The notes: generated by a model not told the origin, from the sequence alone. Shown: positions 27,994 through 37,649, counted from the stretch's first letter. The stretch: DNA of 40,533 nt from Lysobacter sp. (GCA_008015835.1 SSGH01000052.1:1-40533); one strand, 5' to 3'. A program made the numbers and translations.

Positions 27994-28398
27994 TCAGCCG
28001 TGATCGTGCCCCGGCGCAGCGGCGACGGCCGCCTCGCCCTGCTCCAAGCGATCGAGGAAATCCACGGCGCGCCGCAAATGCGGGATCACGATCGACCCGC
28101 CGACGACCAAGCCGATCGAGAAGGCCTCGAACATCTCGTTGCGATCGACGCCCGCCTCCTTGCACTGGGCGACGTGGTAGCTGATGCAGTCGTCGCAGCG
28201 CAGCACCAACGACGCGACCAACCCCAGCAATTCCTTGGTTTTTACGTCGAGCGCGCCGGCCTGATAGGTTTGGGTATCGAGCGCGAAGAACCGGCGCACG
28301 ACTTGGTTGGGCTCGGCGAGGATGCGTTCGTTCATCCGTTTGCGGAACGCAGTGAATTCGGCGACGCGGTCGCGTTCGGCTTCGGAATCGTGGCTCAT
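27994..28398 (-). CDS. Carboxymuconolactone decarboxylase/AhpD-like protein
   Basis: This 134-residue all-helical protein carries the CxxC motif of the AhpD-like group, RCDDCISYHVAQC (Cys68, Cys71, His75), within the KTKELLGLVASLVLRCDDCISYHV consensus. Such proteins act as small thiol peroxidase partners or in redox defence; the exact substrate is unknown. The tail ends in a His-rich GHDHG that may bind metal. It is 40 bp downstream of the glutaredoxin gene on the same strand, suggesting a small thiol-redox operon. Confidence 0.88.
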   Translation of the reverse strand: MSHDSEAERDRVAEFTAFRKRMNERILAEPNQVVRRFFALDTQTYQAGALDVKTKELLGLVASLVLRCDDCISYHVAQCKEAGVDRNEMFEAFSIGLVVGGSIVIPHLRRAVDFLDRLEQGEAAVAAAPGHDHG

Positions 28399-28435
28399 CG
28401 GGGTATCCGGTGTCGGTCGTGTGAGAAGCGGCGGC

Positions 28436-28741
28436 TCAGCCCGCCAGCAGCGGTTCGAACTTACCTGCGCGATGAAGCGCCATCATGTCGTCGAAACCGC
28501 CGACGTGAACATCGCCGACGAAAATTTGCGGCACGCTGGTGCGTTTCGCGCGTTCGATCATGCGCTCGCGTTCGGCGGGGTCGGTGTCGATACGGATTTC
28601 CGTCCAGCTCAAGCCTTTGCTTTTCAGGAAGGTCTTCGCCGCCACGCAGTACGGGCAAATCAGCGTGGTGTAGAGCGTGATCGGCGCCGTCGCGGCCGCT
28701 TGGGGCTGGGCCGGCGCGCCATCGGCGGTGGGGTCGTGCAT
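28436..28741 (-). CDS. grxC: Glutaredoxin 3
   Basis: This 101-residue dithiol glutaredoxin has the active site CPYC (residues 29-32), the glutathione-binding TSVPQIFVGDVHVGGFDD block and a normal thioredoxin fold length. An 18-residue Ala/Gln/Pro-rich N-terminal extension precedes the core. It reduces protein and glutathione mixed disulfides. The ATG at 28741 has a GGAG ribosome-binding site; longer frames upstream overlap the divergent protease promoter and are not used. Confidence 0.95.
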   Translation of the reverse strand: MHDPTADGAPAQPQAAATAPITLYTTLICPYCVAAKTFLKSKGLSWTEIRIDTDPAERERMIERAKRTSVPQIFVGDVHVGGFDDMMALHRAGKFEPLLAG

Positions 28742-29050
28742 TGCGGGCTCCCGACGCCGAAGCGTCTGACATGATCGATGAGCCGCGATGATGGGGGCGC
28801 GCCTGCGACGTTTCCACCCCGCCGATGCAATGCTGCGACCCATGGAGGCGCGCACCGTTTCGTCGCGTGTCGTTTCGGGGCGCGCCGTTTCGACGGTCGC
28901 ACGCCCGCGGAACTCCACCGCGACGACCGGGTCGGAACGGGAGCGCATCGTCGCGAACCCGCCCCTGTTCACCCCCGGCTCGGGCGAGAATCGCCACACT
29001 GCGCGTCGGTTCCGCCGCCGCGGCGCCCCACCCCACGTATCGGACCGCTC
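28742..29050. promoter_or_regulatory. Divergent intergenic region between grxC and the M48 protease gene
   Basis: A 309-bp stretch without a supported gene that must contain both promoters. I could not choose clear -35/-10 elements in this GC-rich sequence. Open frames through it are high-GC by-products. Confidence 0.5.
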
Positions 29051-30679
29051 ATGCCCCGTCTTTCGCTTCGCCCGCCGATGCCCGTTCCGTCGATCCGCGT
29101 CGCGTCGCTGACCGCCGCGCTCGCGCTGACGGTCGCGGCGCTGTCCGCTCCCGCGCAGGAAAACCGCCTGCCGGATATCGGGTCCTCCGCGGCCGAGCTG
29201 CTCGCGCCAGTCAAGCAGGCCGAATACGGCCGCATGATGCTCAGCCAGTTGCGGTACTACGACTACACCATCGAAGACCCGCTGATCGACGGCTGGCTGC
29301 AGTCGGTCGGCAGCCGGCTCGCGGCCGCGAGCGACAAACCGGACCAACCTTTCACGTTTTTCATGCTGAAGGACCGCCAGTTCAATGCGTTCGCGACGCT
29401 CGGCGGCTACATCGGCACCAACGCCGGCCTGGTGTTGGCCGCCGAAAGCGAGGACGAAGTCGCCAGCGTGCTGGCCCACGAGGTTTCGCACGTCACCCAA
29501 TCGCATGTGCTGCGCAGCGTCGAGCGCGCGCAGAAAGACAGCGTGCCGATTCTGCTGGCGATGCTCGGCGCGATCGCGATCGCGCAGTCATCCAGCGGTA
29601 ATTCCTCCGACGATGCGAGCATGGCGGCGCTGGCGTCGGCGCAAGCGCTGGCGGCGCAGCGCCAAATCGATTACACCCGCGACAACGAGGCCGAAGCCGA
29701 TCGCATCGGCATCCGCACCCTGAGCCGCAGCGGTTACGCCCCCGATGCGATGGTCAGCATGTTCGCGCGGATGCAAACGCTGTCTCGCGTGAATCAGGGC
29801 GGCGAACGCGAACGCACGCCGGATTATCTGCGCACCCACCCCGTGACCACGCTGCGCATCAGCGACGTGAAACAACGCGTGGACGGCCTCAAGCGCGAAA
29901 CGCCGGTGTTCGCCGGCACCGACGCCACTGGCGAGAACCCGCTACTGCCGTCGCATCTGCGCATCGGCGGCGAGCCGAACGCGAGCGGCGCGCGGGACGG
30001 CCGCGAATTCGGTTGGGCGCGCGAACGCATCCGCGCGATCAGCGCGAATACGCCCGAAGCGGCGATCCGCGAGTACGAGCGCGAACGCGCGCGCGGCCCG
30101 CTCGACGAAGCCCAGCGCTACGGCCTGGCCGTCGCCCGGCAGCGTCATGGCCAGTACGCGGCGGCGATCAAGGAACTGCAGCCGTTGTTGGCGAAATACC
30201 CGGACGACCCGTGGTTGGTGCTGGGCATGGCCGAAGCCGAGGCGCGCTCCGGCAAAGCCGAAGCGGCGGATGCCCGGCTGGAAGCGCTGCTGCAGCGCAT
30301 GCCCGAGCATCGCCCCACGGCCCTCGGTTATGCGCAATTGCTGGCCGAGCGCGATACCCGCACCGCGGGTCTGCGCGCGCAAGCGGTGCTGCGCCCGCTG
30401 CTGAATCGGTCGAAAGACGACCCGGTGTTCCAGAAAACCTTCGCCCGCGCCAGCGAAGTCGCGGGCGATGCGATCCGCGCCGGCGAAGCGTATGCAGAAG
30501 CCGAATATCTGAACGGCCGCCCCGAACGCGCCCTGATGCAGCTCAACACCCTGCTGAAACGCGAAGACCTGGACTACTACGCCCGCGCCCGCATCGAGGC
30601 GCGCATCGCCGCGATCACCCCGACCGTGCTGGAACTCCATCGCCAAGGCGTACGCGACGACGAGCTGAAAAGGCGCTGA
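29051..30679 (+). CDS. bepA: Periplasmic M48 metalloprotease with TPR repeats (BepA/YfgC-like)
   Basis: This 542-residue protein has a signal peptide (ASLTAALALTVAALSAPAQ, cleavage near residue 36) and an M48 zinc protease domain with HEVSH at residues 143-147 and the third ligand region DNEAEADRIG near 211-220. From about residue 330 it has an Ala-rich TPR region (AQRYGLAVARQRHGQYAAAIKE). BepA proteins act in outer-membrane protein and LPS-transport assembly and quality control. The ATG at 29051 was chosen because it gives the signal peptide; a second ATG nine codons on is also possible. Confidence 0.9.
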   Translation: MPRLSLRPPMPVPSIRVASLTAALALTVAALSAPAQENRLPDIGSSAAELLAPVKQAEYGRMMLSQLRYYDYTIEDPLIDGWLQSVGSRLAAASDKPDQPFTFFMLKDRQFNAFATLGGYIGTNAGLVLAAESEDEVASVLAHEVSHVTQSHVLRSVERAQKDSVPILLAMLGAIAIAQSSSGNSSDDASMAALASAQALAAQRQIDYTRDNEAEADRIGIRTLSRSGYAPDAMVSMFARMQTLSRVNQGGERERTPDYLRTHPVTTLRISDVKQRVDGLKRETPVFAGTDATGENPLLPSHLRIGGEPNASGARDGREFGWARERIRAISANTPEAAIREYERERARGPLDEAQRYGLAVARQRHGQYAAAIKELQPLLAKYPDDPWLVLGMAEAEARSGKAEAADARLEALLQRMPEHRPTALGYAQLLAERDTRTAGLRAQAVLRPLLNRSKDDPVFQKTFARASEVAGDAIRAGEAYAEAEYLNGRPERALMQLNTLLKREDLDYYARARIEARIAAITPTVLELHRQGVRDDELKRR

Positions 30680-30750
30680 CGGGCCGCAGCAGGCGCCATC
30701 GCATAGAAGCGATCGAGCCTTAGCGCTCGTCGCATGGACTGGGGTTCGGC

Positions 30751-30782
30751 TTGACACCGACGCATCGTCGCATCACGATGCG
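30751..30782 (+). promoter_or_regulatory. Promoter and operator of the VapBC-type operon
   Basis: TTGACA (30751-30756) and CACGAT (30774-30779) are spaced by 17 bp, placing the start close to the ATG at 30786, so the mRNA may be leaderless. The inverted repeat CGCATCGT/ACGATGCG (30761-30768 and 30775-30782) overlaps the promoter and is a likely operator for the ribbon-helix-helix antitoxin. Confidence 0.6.
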
Positions 30783-30785
30783 ATT

Positions 30786-31037
30786 ATGCGCACCACAATC
30801 GACCTCCCCGACGACTTGCATCGGATCGTGACCAGCCTGTCCCGGCATACCGGGCGCAGCTTGGGTCAGACCGTGGCGGAATTGTTGCGACGCGGCCTAG
30901 CGGCGTCGGAGCCGGCGAATCGGGTCGCCGAGGCGCCGGCGGTTTACAGCCTGCATCCGCAAACCGGTCTGCCCTTGGTGTCGTCGAAGCAACCGATCAC
31001 CGAAGACGACGTCCGCGCACTGGACGACGAGCCGTGA
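30786..31037 (+). CDS. Ribbon-helix-helix antitoxin (VapB/CopG type)
   Basis: This 83-residue protein begins MRTTIDLPDDLHRIVTSLSRHTGRSLGQTVAELLRRGL, a ribbon-helix-helix DNA-binding fold, followed by a flexible tail (TGLPLVSSKQPITEDDVRALDDE) typical of antitoxins that wrap a PIN toxin. It overlaps the toxin gene by 4 bp (GTGA). It should bind the palindrome overlapping its own promoter. It lies between bepA and phoB on the backbone, with no other mobile-element marks. Confidence 0.9.
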   Translation: MRTTIDLPDDLHRIVTSLSRHTGRSLGQTVAELLRRGLAASEPANRVAEAPAVYSLHPQTGLPLVSSKQPITEDDVRALDDEP

Positions 31038-31450
31038 CGGATCGGGGCACCACTTATCTGCTCGACGGCAACGTCTTGGTGGCGTTGATCGACCGCGCGC
31101 ATGTGCATCATCCGGCCGCGACGCGCTGGTTCGCGGCCCACGACGGCGGCTTCGCTACTTGCCCGATCACGCAGGGCACGTTGATGCGTCTGCTGCTGCG
31201 TTTCGGCGCAGTCGAGGACGCGGCCGGCGCGGTGGCGGTGCTGCAACAGCTCTGCCTGCACCCGCGCCACGCATTCTGGCCCGACGACCTCGGCTATACC
31301 GATATCGCATGGACCGGCGTGCTGGGGCATCGCCAAGTGACCGACGCCTACCTCGCGGCATTGGCGAAACACCGCAGCGGCCGGTTGGCGACGTTCGACA
31401 AGGGCCTCGCCGCGCTGCATCCGCAGGTCGCGGACGCCATCGAAGGCTGA
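31034..31450 (+). CDS. PIN-domain ribonuclease toxin (VapC type)
   Basis: This 138-residue PIN protein has conserved acidic residues Asp11 (YLLDGNVLVAL), Asp104 (VTDAYLAALA) and Asp122 (ATFDKGL), and the TCPITQGTLMRLL segment of the group resembling mycobacterial VapCs. The position usually held by a second Glu is Gln47. It should cleave RNA when the antitoxin is degraded. The start is GTG at 31034, overlapping the antitoxin stop. Confidence 0.9.
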   Translation: MTDRGTTYLLDGNVLVALIDRAHVHHPAATRWFAAHDGGFATCPITQGTLMRLLLRFGAVEDAAGAVAVLQQLCLHPRHAFWPDDLGYTDIAWTGVLGHRQVTDAYLAALAKHRSGRLATFDKGLAALHPQVADAIEG

Positions 31451-31586
31451 ATCAGGCCCGATCCTCGACGTCCGACCCAAGCGGAATCGAGGTTGCGCCG
31501 CGGCATCGGCGACAGCGAACCGTCGTCGAAGCTCCGACGAAGTTCGATTGTGGACCTCGCCCGCCGTTGCCGACGCGGTCATCGTT

Positions 31587-31604
31587 CGGTCATAAAAATG
31601 TCGT
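31587..31604 (+). promoter_or_regulatory. Pho box upstream of phoB
   Basis: CGGTCATAAAAATGTCGT matches the PhoB consensus CTGTCATAAATCTGTCAT at 14 of 18 positions, with the two half-sites 11 bp apart. It lies 46 bp before the phoB ATG, indicating autoregulation of phoBR. Confidence 0.85.
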
Positions 31605-31649
31605 CTACTCTCGGCGTCACGGACCGTTTCCGGCCGAGCCCCCCGCCCT

Positions 31650-32339
31650 ATGCAAAAGCACATCCTGATCGTCGACGACGAACCCGCGATCCGCGAGATG
31701 GTCGCGTTCGCCCTGCGCAAGGGCGAATACGCCCCGGTCCATGCCGGGGACGCGATGGAAGCGCAGGCGGCGATCGCCGACCGCGTGCCGGACCTGATCC
31801 TGCTCGACTGGATGCTCCCCGGCACCAGCGGCCTGGAGCTGGCGCGACGCTGGCGCCGCGACAGCCTGACCCGCGACATCCCGATCATCATGCTCACCGC
31901 GCGCGGCGAAGAGAACGACCGCGTCGGCGGTTTGGAGGCCGGGGTCGACGACTACGTGGTCAAGCCCTTTTCGGCGCGCGAACTGCTGGCGCGGATCCGC
32001 GCGGTGCTGCGCCGCTCGCGCGACGACGACGAAGACGGCAGCGTCCAGGTCGGTACGCTGCGCATCGACGGCGCCTCGCATCGCGTGTTCGCGGGCGACC
32101 AGCAAATCCAGATCGGTCCCACCGAGTATCGCTTGCTGCATTTCTTCATGACCCACGCCGACCGGGTCTACACCCGCACGCAAGTGCTCGACCACGTCTG
32201 GGGCGGCAACGTGTACGTGGAGGAGCGCACCGTGGACGTGCATATCCGACGCTTGCGCAAAGCCCTGGAGCCGGCGGGCTTGGAAGCCATGGTGCAGACC
32301 GTGCGCGGCGCCGGTTATCGCTTCTCGGCCACGCTCTGA
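31650..32339 (+). CDS. phoB: Phosphate regulon response regulator PhoB
   Basis: This 229-residue OmpR-family regulator has a receiver domain with acidic pocket Asp9/Asp10 and phosphoacceptor Asp53 (LILLDWMLPG), followed by a winged-helix DNA-binding domain (YRLLHFFMTHADRVYTRTQVL, VEERTVDVHIRRLRKAL). PhoB activates phosphate-starvation genes. A Pho box lies upstream. phoR follows after 91 bp. Confidence 0.97.
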   Translation: MQKHILIVDDEPAIREMVAFALRKGEYAPVHAGDAMEAQAAIADRVPDLILLDWMLPGTSGLELARRWRRDSLTRDIPIIMLTARGEENDRVGGLEAGVDDYVVKPFSARELLARIRAVLRRSRDDDEDGSVQVGTLRIDGASHRVFAGDQQIQIGPTEYRLLHFFMTHADRVYTRTQVLDHVWGGNVYVEERTVDVHIRRLRKALEPAGLEAMVQTVRGAGYRFSATL

Positions 32340-32430
32340 GCCCGCCGCGACCGATCCCCGGCCTTCGTCGGCCGCCGCCGACGGCCGCGGCGATTGGATC
32401 ATCGTCGCGGGAATTGCATAGACTCCGCCG

Positions 32431-33780
32431 ATGACGCACGACACCCGAACCGCATGGCGCAAAACCCTGGCCCAGCTCGCGCTGGCGATGGGCGCCGCGC
32501 TCGCGCTCGGTTTCGCGATGGATCGACTCTGGCCGGCGCTCGCCATCGCCGCGGTCGCGATCTTGCTCTGGCATTACTGGAAACTGCGGCAAGTGCTGTC
32601 GCGGCTGACCGCGCGGCAGCGCGTCGCCCCGCCCGACGGCGGCGGCATTTGGAACGTGCTCGACCGCCTGCTCTATCGCAGCCAGGACGAATTGCGCGGA
32701 CGCAACCGCCGCTTGGTCGAAATGCTCCGCGCCTATCGCGCCATCGCCACCGCCCTGCCCGACGGCGTGGTGTTGGTCGATCGCAACAGCCAGCGTATCC
32801 AATGGTTCAACGAAGCGGCGACGGCGCTGCTGGGTCTGCAGCATCCGCGCGATCACGGCGCGCCGCTCGGCGAGCGCCTGCAGCCGCTGCCGATCGCGCA
32901 TTGGCTGAGCGGCGGTCGTTACGCCGAGCCCTTGCTCGATGTCGCCTCGCCCGCGCGCCTAGAGCTGCGACTGAGCTTGCGCCTGATTCCCTATTCCGAG
33001 GAACTGTGGCTGTTGGTCGCGCGCGACGTGAGCAAACTGATGCGCTTGGAACAGATGCGCCGCGATTTCGTGGCTAACGTCTCGCACGAATTGCGCACGC
33101 CGCTGACCGTCGTCCACGGCTATCTGGATATGCTCGACCCCGCCGAACAGCCGGAATGGGCGCCGATGCTGACCGAAATGCAGCGCCAATCGCAGCGCAT
33201 GACGCAGTTGGTCGAAGACTTGCTCACGCTGTCGCGCCTAGAAGCGCAGGACGCGTTGCCGGAAGAGCATGTAGCGATGGCGCCGCTCCTCACGACGCTG
33301 GAACGCGAAGCGCGCGCATTGAGCAAGCAGCGTCACACGGTGTCGATCGAAGACACAGCCGGCGTCGATTTGTGGGGGTCGGTGAAGGAATTGCATAGCG
33401 CCTTCTCCAACCTGGTGAGCAACGCGATTCGCTACACCCCCGCGGGCGGCCGCATCGCGATCCGCTTCGAGCGCGACGCCGACGACGGCGCGACGCTGTC
33501 GGTGGAGGACACCGGCTACGGCATTCCCGCCTCGCATCTGCCGCGCATCACCGAACGCTTCTACCGCGTCTCCACCAGCCGCTCCCGCGAAAGCGGCGGC
33601 ACCGGGCTGGGCCTGTCGATCGTCAAACACGTGCTGAACCTGCATCAGGCGCGGCTCGACATCGACAGCGAAGTGGGCCGCGGCAGCCGTTTTTCCTGCC
33701 ATTTCGGACGCGAACGCGTCCGCAGCCGAACGCTGGACGATTTCGAGGCCGCCCACGCCGTCGATTCGCGCCGCCCCTAG
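32431..33780 (+). CDS. phoR: Phosphate regulon sensor kinase PhoR
   Basis: This 449-residue kinase has two N-terminal membrane segments (LAQLALAMGAALALGFAM and WPALAIAAVAILLWHYW), a PAS-like domain (about 100-200), the H-box NVSHELRTPLTV with His219, and an HATPase domain with N-box LVSNAIRYTPAGG and G-boxes DTGYGIP and GGTGLGLSIV. The short loop between the membrane segments fits PhoR, which senses through the Pst-PhoU system. It follows phoB and ends 10 bp before ppk1. Confidence 0.96.
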   Translation: MTHDTRTAWRKTLAQLALAMGAALALGFAMDRLWPALAIAAVAILLWHYWKLRQVLSRLTARQRVAPPDGGGIWNVLDRLLYRSQDELRGRNRRLVEMLRAYRAIATALPDGVVLVDRNSQRIQWFNEAATALLGLQHPRDHGAPLGERLQPLPIAHWLSGGRYAEPLLDVASPARLELRLSLRLIPYSEELWLLVARDVSKLMRLEQMRRDFVANVSHELRTPLTVVHGYLDMLDPAEQPEWAPMLTEMQRQSQRMTQLVEDLLTLSRLEAQDALPEEHVAMAPLLTTLEREARALSKQRHTVSIEDTAGVDLWGSVKELHSAFSNLVSNAIRYTPAGGRIAIRFERDADDGATLSVEDTGYGIPASHLPRITERFYRVSTSRSRESGGTGLGLSIVKHVLNLHQARLDIDSEVGRGSRFSCHFGRERVRSRTLDDFEAAHAVDSRRP

Positions 33781-33790
33781 AGCCTTCCGC

Positions 33791-35923
33791 ATGACCGATA
33801 AACGCCGCTCCGCCGCCAATTCGAACGTACGCCCATCCGCAGGCGGCCCTGCCGAGCGTGCGCGCGACGACGACGCGCTGCGCGACGCCTCGCTGTATCT
33901 CAACCGCGAACTGTCGCAGCTCGATTTCAACTTCCGCGTGCTGGCGCAGGCGCAGGATCCCGCGGTACCGTTGCTGGAGCGCCTGCGCTACCTGTGCATC
34001 TCCTGCACCAACCTCGACGAATTTTTCGAAATCCGCGCCGCGACCGTGCGCCAAGCCCAGGAATTCGGCGTGCCGCCCGCGGCGGACGGCATTCCGCATC
34101 CGCTGCTGCTCAAACATATCCACCAGCGCGCGGCGCAGTTGGTGGAAGCGCAGTACGACTGCTGGAACGACGTGCTGCGTCCCGCGCTCAGCGACGCCGG
34201 CGTGCGCGTGCTGCATCGTCAGCACTGGACCGCGCGGCATATCCGCTGGCTGCGCGCGTATTTCCGCGACGAAATCATGCCGGTGCTGTCGCCGTTGGGG
34301 CTCGACCCTTCGCATCCGTTCCCGAAGATTCTCAATAAGTCGCTGAACATCGTGGTGGTGTTGAAAGGCAAAGACGCCTTCGGTCGCACCGGCCATATGG
34401 CCATCGTGCGCGCGCCGCGCTCGCTGTCGCGCATCATTCAATTGCCGCAGAAAGTCTCCGGCGGCGAACACGATTTCGTGTTCCTGTCCGCCGTGCTGTC
34501 AGCGTTCGTCGAGGAATTGTTCCCGGGCATGGAAGTCAAGGGCGCGTATCAGTTCCGCGTGACCCGCAATTCCGAATTGATCGTCGACGAAGAGGAAGTC
34601 GAGAACCTCGCGCTCGCGCTGCGCGACGAACTGGCCGGGCGCGGCTATCTGCGCGCCATGCGCCTGGAGATCGCCTCCGATTGCCCGAAGCCGATCGTGC
34701 GCACGCTGCTGGAGAATTTCGAGCTGCCGGAAAACGCGGTCTATCGCATCAAAGGCCCGGTCAATCTCAATCGCGCCGCGCAAATCTACGACATGGTGCA
34801 GCGCCCGGAGCTGAAATTCCCGCCGTACCATCCGCGCCAATTGCCCGAGGTCGAAACCATTTTCGACACGGTCGCCGCGGGCGATGTGCTGCTGCATCAT
34901 CCGTTCGACGCGTTCACGCCGGTGCTCGAGTTGATCAAGCAGGCCGCCGAAGACCCGAACGTGCTGGCGATCAAGCAAACGCTGTATCGCGCCGGCAAGG
35001 ACTCGCCGATCGTCGAGCATCTGATTCAAGCCGCGCGCAACGGCAAGGACGTGACCGTGGTGATCGAGCTGCGCGCGCGTTTCGACGAAGAAGCGAATCT
35101 GCGCTTCGCCGACCGTCTGCAGGAAGCCGGCGTGCAGGTGGTGTACGGCGTGGTCGGTTACAAGACGCACGCGAAAATGCTGCTGATCGTGCGTCGCGAA
35201 GGCCGAAAACTGCGCCGCTACACGCATCTGAGCACCGGCAACTATCACGCCGGCACCGCGCGCGCTTACACCGACTGCGGCTTGATCACGGCCGATCCGG
35301 ATATCGGCGAGGACGTGCATCTGATCTTCCAGCAATTGTCGGGGCTCGCCCCCGCGATCAAGCTCAAACGCTTACTGCAGTCGCCGTTCACGCTGCACCC
35401 GGGCGTGATCGCGCGGATCGAGCGCGAAGCCGATCGCGCACGCCGAGGAAAACCCGCGCGCATCGTCGCGAAGATGAACGCCTTGAACGAGCCGCAGGTG
35501 ATTCGCGCGCTGTACGCCGCCTCGCAGGCGGGCGTGCGGATCGATCTGATCGTGCGCGGCGCCTGCACGCTGCGTCCGGGCATGCCCGGCATTTCAGAGA
35601 ACATCCGCGTGCGCTCGATCGTCGGGCGTTTCCTCGAACACAGCCGCGTGTGGTGGTTCGCGAACGACGGCGCGCCCGAACTGTTGTGCTCCAGCGCGGA
35701 TTGGCTGGAACGCAATCTGCTGCGGCGGGTCGAAACCGGCTTTCCGATCCTCGACCCCGCGCTGGCGGAGCGCATCAAGGACGAAGTGCTGGACAACTAC
35801 CTTGCCGACAACACCAGCGCGTGGGAATTGCTGCCGGACGGCCGCTACGTCCGCGTACAGCCCGAAGACGACGCGATGCCGCATTCGGCGCAGTCCACGC
35901 TGCTCGCGAAACTCTGCGGTTGA
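33791..35923 (+). CDS. ppk1: Polyphosphate kinase 1
   Basis: This 710-residue enzyme begins the conserved core at LYLNRELSQLDFNFRVLAQA and has the PPK1 landmarks IKQTLYRAGKDSPI, RFDEEANLRFADRL and GYKTHAKMLLI with the autophosphorylated His460, followed by HLSTGNYHAGTARAYTD. It reversibly polymerises ATP gamma-phosphate into polyphosphate. It is 10 bp after phoR, so it is probably co-transcribed with phoBR and induced by phosphate starvation. Confidence 0.98.
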   Translation: MTDKRRSAANSNVRPSAGGPAERARDDDALRDASLYLNRELSQLDFNFRVLAQAQDPAVPLLERLRYLCISCTNLDEFFEIRAATVRQAQEFGVPPAADGIPHPLLLKHIHQRAAQLVEAQYDCWNDVLRPALSDAGVRVLHRQHWTARHIRWLRAYFRDEIMPVLSPLGLDPSHPFPKILNKSLNIVVVLKGKDAFGRTGHMAIVRAPRSLSRIIQLPQKVSGGEHDFVFLSAVLSAFVEELFPGMEVKGAYQFRVTRNSELIVDEEEVENLALALRDELAGRGYLRAMRLEIASDCPKPIVRTLLENFELPENAVYRIKGPVNLNRAAQIYDMVQRPELKFPPYHPRQLPEVETIFDTVAAGDVLLHHPFDAFTPVLELIKQAAEDPNVLAIKQTLYRAGKDSPIVEHLIQAARNGKDVTVVIELRARFDEEANLRFADRLQEAGVQVVYGVVGYKTHAKMLLIVRREGRKLRRYTHLSTGNYHAGTARAYTDCGLITADPDIGEDVHLIFQQLSGLAPAIKLKRLLQSPFTLHPGVIARIEREADRARRGKPARIVAKMNALNEPQVIRALYAASQAGVRIDLIVRGACTLRPGMPGISENIRVRSIVGRFLEHSRVWWFANDGAPELLCSSADWLERNLLRRVETGFPILDPALAERIKDEVLDNYLADNTSAWELLPDGRYVRVQPEDDAMPHSAQSTLLAKLCG

Positions 35924-36068
35924 CGCAAGGACGTCGCCGAGGCGCGGGACGCGGAGCCGCTCGCGCGCGAAGATTCGCCGAACGCGTCGCGCGGTAGGCT
36001 CGCGCCGGGGCTTCTGGTAGTCTGCGCGCTGCCGCGCCGCCCCACTCCGTCACGGAGCCTCCGCCCCC

Positions 36069-37583
36069 ATGCCCAACACTTCGACGCCCCTGCAGGAAGG
36101 CGAATCGATCGCTGCGATCGATCTGGGCTCGAACAGTTTCCACATGGTGGTCGCGCGCATGGTGCTGGGGCAGTTGCGCATCATCGATCGCCTGCGCGAA
36201 ACGGTGCGTTTAGCCGAAGGCTTGGACGGCCAAGGCGGCTTGAGCGACGCCGCGCGACGCCGCGCCCTGGATTGTCTCTCTCGATTCGGCGAACGCATCC
36301 GCGACCTGCCGCCGCATCGCGTACGCGCGATCGCCACGAACACCGTGCGCGCGCTGCGCGAACCTCGCGCCTTTCTCGCCGCGGGCGAAGCGGCGCTCGG
36401 TCACGCCATCGAAGTGGTGTCCGGCCGCGAAGAAGCGCGTTTGATCTATCATGGCGTCGCGCATGCGCAGCCGCCGAAACCGATGCAGCGCCGCTTGGTG
36501 ATCGACATCGGCGGCGGCTCCACCGAATGCATCATCGGTTCCGGGTTCGACACGATCGAACGCGAAAGCCTGCAAGTCGGCTGCGTCGCCAGCACCCGGC
36601 GCTTCTTCGCGAACGGCAAGCTGTCGAAAAAGCGTTGGAAAGAAGCGCTGAGCGAAATCGAAGCGGAATTCCAGCAATTCGCCGGCCTGTACCGCACGCT
36701 CGGCTGGCAAGAGGCGATCGGCTCGTCCGGCACCAACAAGGCGATCGGCGATATCTGCGCCGCGATGAAGCTCACCAAGGGCGCCGTCACCGACGAAGCG
36801 CTGCCCGTGGTGCGCGACCGGCTCTTGAATTTCGATCGCATCGACGAGATCGATCTGCCCGGCCTATCCGAAGACCGCAGGCCGATCATCGCCGGCGGCG
36901 TGTTGGTGCTGGAAGCGGCGTTCGAAACCCTGGGCCTCAAGCGCATGATGGTGAGCAAGGCCGCCATGCGCGAAGGCGTGCTGCACGACATGCTGGGCCG
37001 CGGCGGCGCCGACGACCCGCGCGAGAATTCGGTCGACGCGCTGATGCAGCGCTACGGCATCGACCGCGCGCAAGCCGCGCGCGTGGAAGCGACCGCGATG
37101 CGCCTGTTCGAACGCGTGGCCGACCGTTGGAACCTCGGCGCCGACGAGCAATTGATGCTCGGCTGGGCCGCGCGTCTGCACGAACTCGGCCTCGCCATCG
37201 CGCACAGCCAGTATCACGTTCACGGCGCCTATGTGATCGAGCACTCCGACATCGCCGGTTTCACGCGCCAAGAACAACTATTCCTCGCCGCGCTGGTGCG
37301 CAACCACCGCCGCAACGTGTCGAACAAATCCTTGGATGCCCTGCCCGACCGCTTGCTCGCCGGCGCGAAGCGTACCGCCGCGCTATTGCGCATCGCGGTG
37401 CTGCTGCATCGCTCGCACGAAGCCGAGTCGATTCCGCAGCTCGACGTGCGGGTGGCCGGTAATGCGATGAGCCTGTCTCTACCGAACGCGTGGCTCGACG
37501 CGCGGCCGCTGCTGCGCACCGATCTGGAGCACGAGCCCGAAGGCATCGCCGGGCTCGGGATCGAGCTGACGCTCGACCGCTGA
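36069..37583 (+). CDS. ppx: Exopolyphosphatase / GppA-type phosphatase
   Basis: This 504-residue protein of the Ppx/GppA family has the actin-like ATPase-fold motifs AAIDLGSNSFHMVV (residues 16-29) and LVIDIGGGSTECIIG, the substrate segment GSSGTNKAI, and a C-terminal HD-like helical domain (WAARLHELGLAIAHSQYHVHGAY). It removes terminal phosphate from polyphosphate or pppGpp. It follows ppk1 by 145 bp; no Pho box was seen in that gap, so its control may differ. Confidence 0.96.
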   Translation: MPNTSTPLQEGESIAAIDLGSNSFHMVVARMVLGQLRIIDRLRETVRLAEGLDGQGGLSDAARRRALDCLSRFGERIRDLPPHRVRAIATNTVRALREPRAFLAAGEAALGHAIEVVSGREEARLIYHGVAHAQPPKPMQRRLVIDIGGGSTECIIGSGFDTIERESLQVGCVASTRRFFANGKLSKKRWKEALSEIEAEFQQFAGLYRTLGWQEAIGSSGTNKAIGDICAAMKLTKGAVTDEALPVVRDRLLNFDRIDEIDLPGLSEDRRPIIAGGVLVLEAAFETLGLKRMMVSKAAMREGVLHDMLGRGGADDPRENSVDALMQRYGIDRAQAARVEATAMRLFERVADRWNLGADEQLMLGWAARLHELGLAIAHSQYHVHGAYVIEHSDIAGFTRQEQLFLAALVRNHRRNVSNKSLDALPDRLLAGAKRTAALLRIAVLLHRSHEAESIPQLDVRVAGNAMSLSLPNAWLDARPLLRTDLEHEPEGIAGLGIELTLDR

Positions 37584-37649
37584 TCCCCGACAAGAAACGC
37601 AAGACGCGACGCGCGCCGCCGCCGACCTTCGCGCGGCCTCGATGACGCG

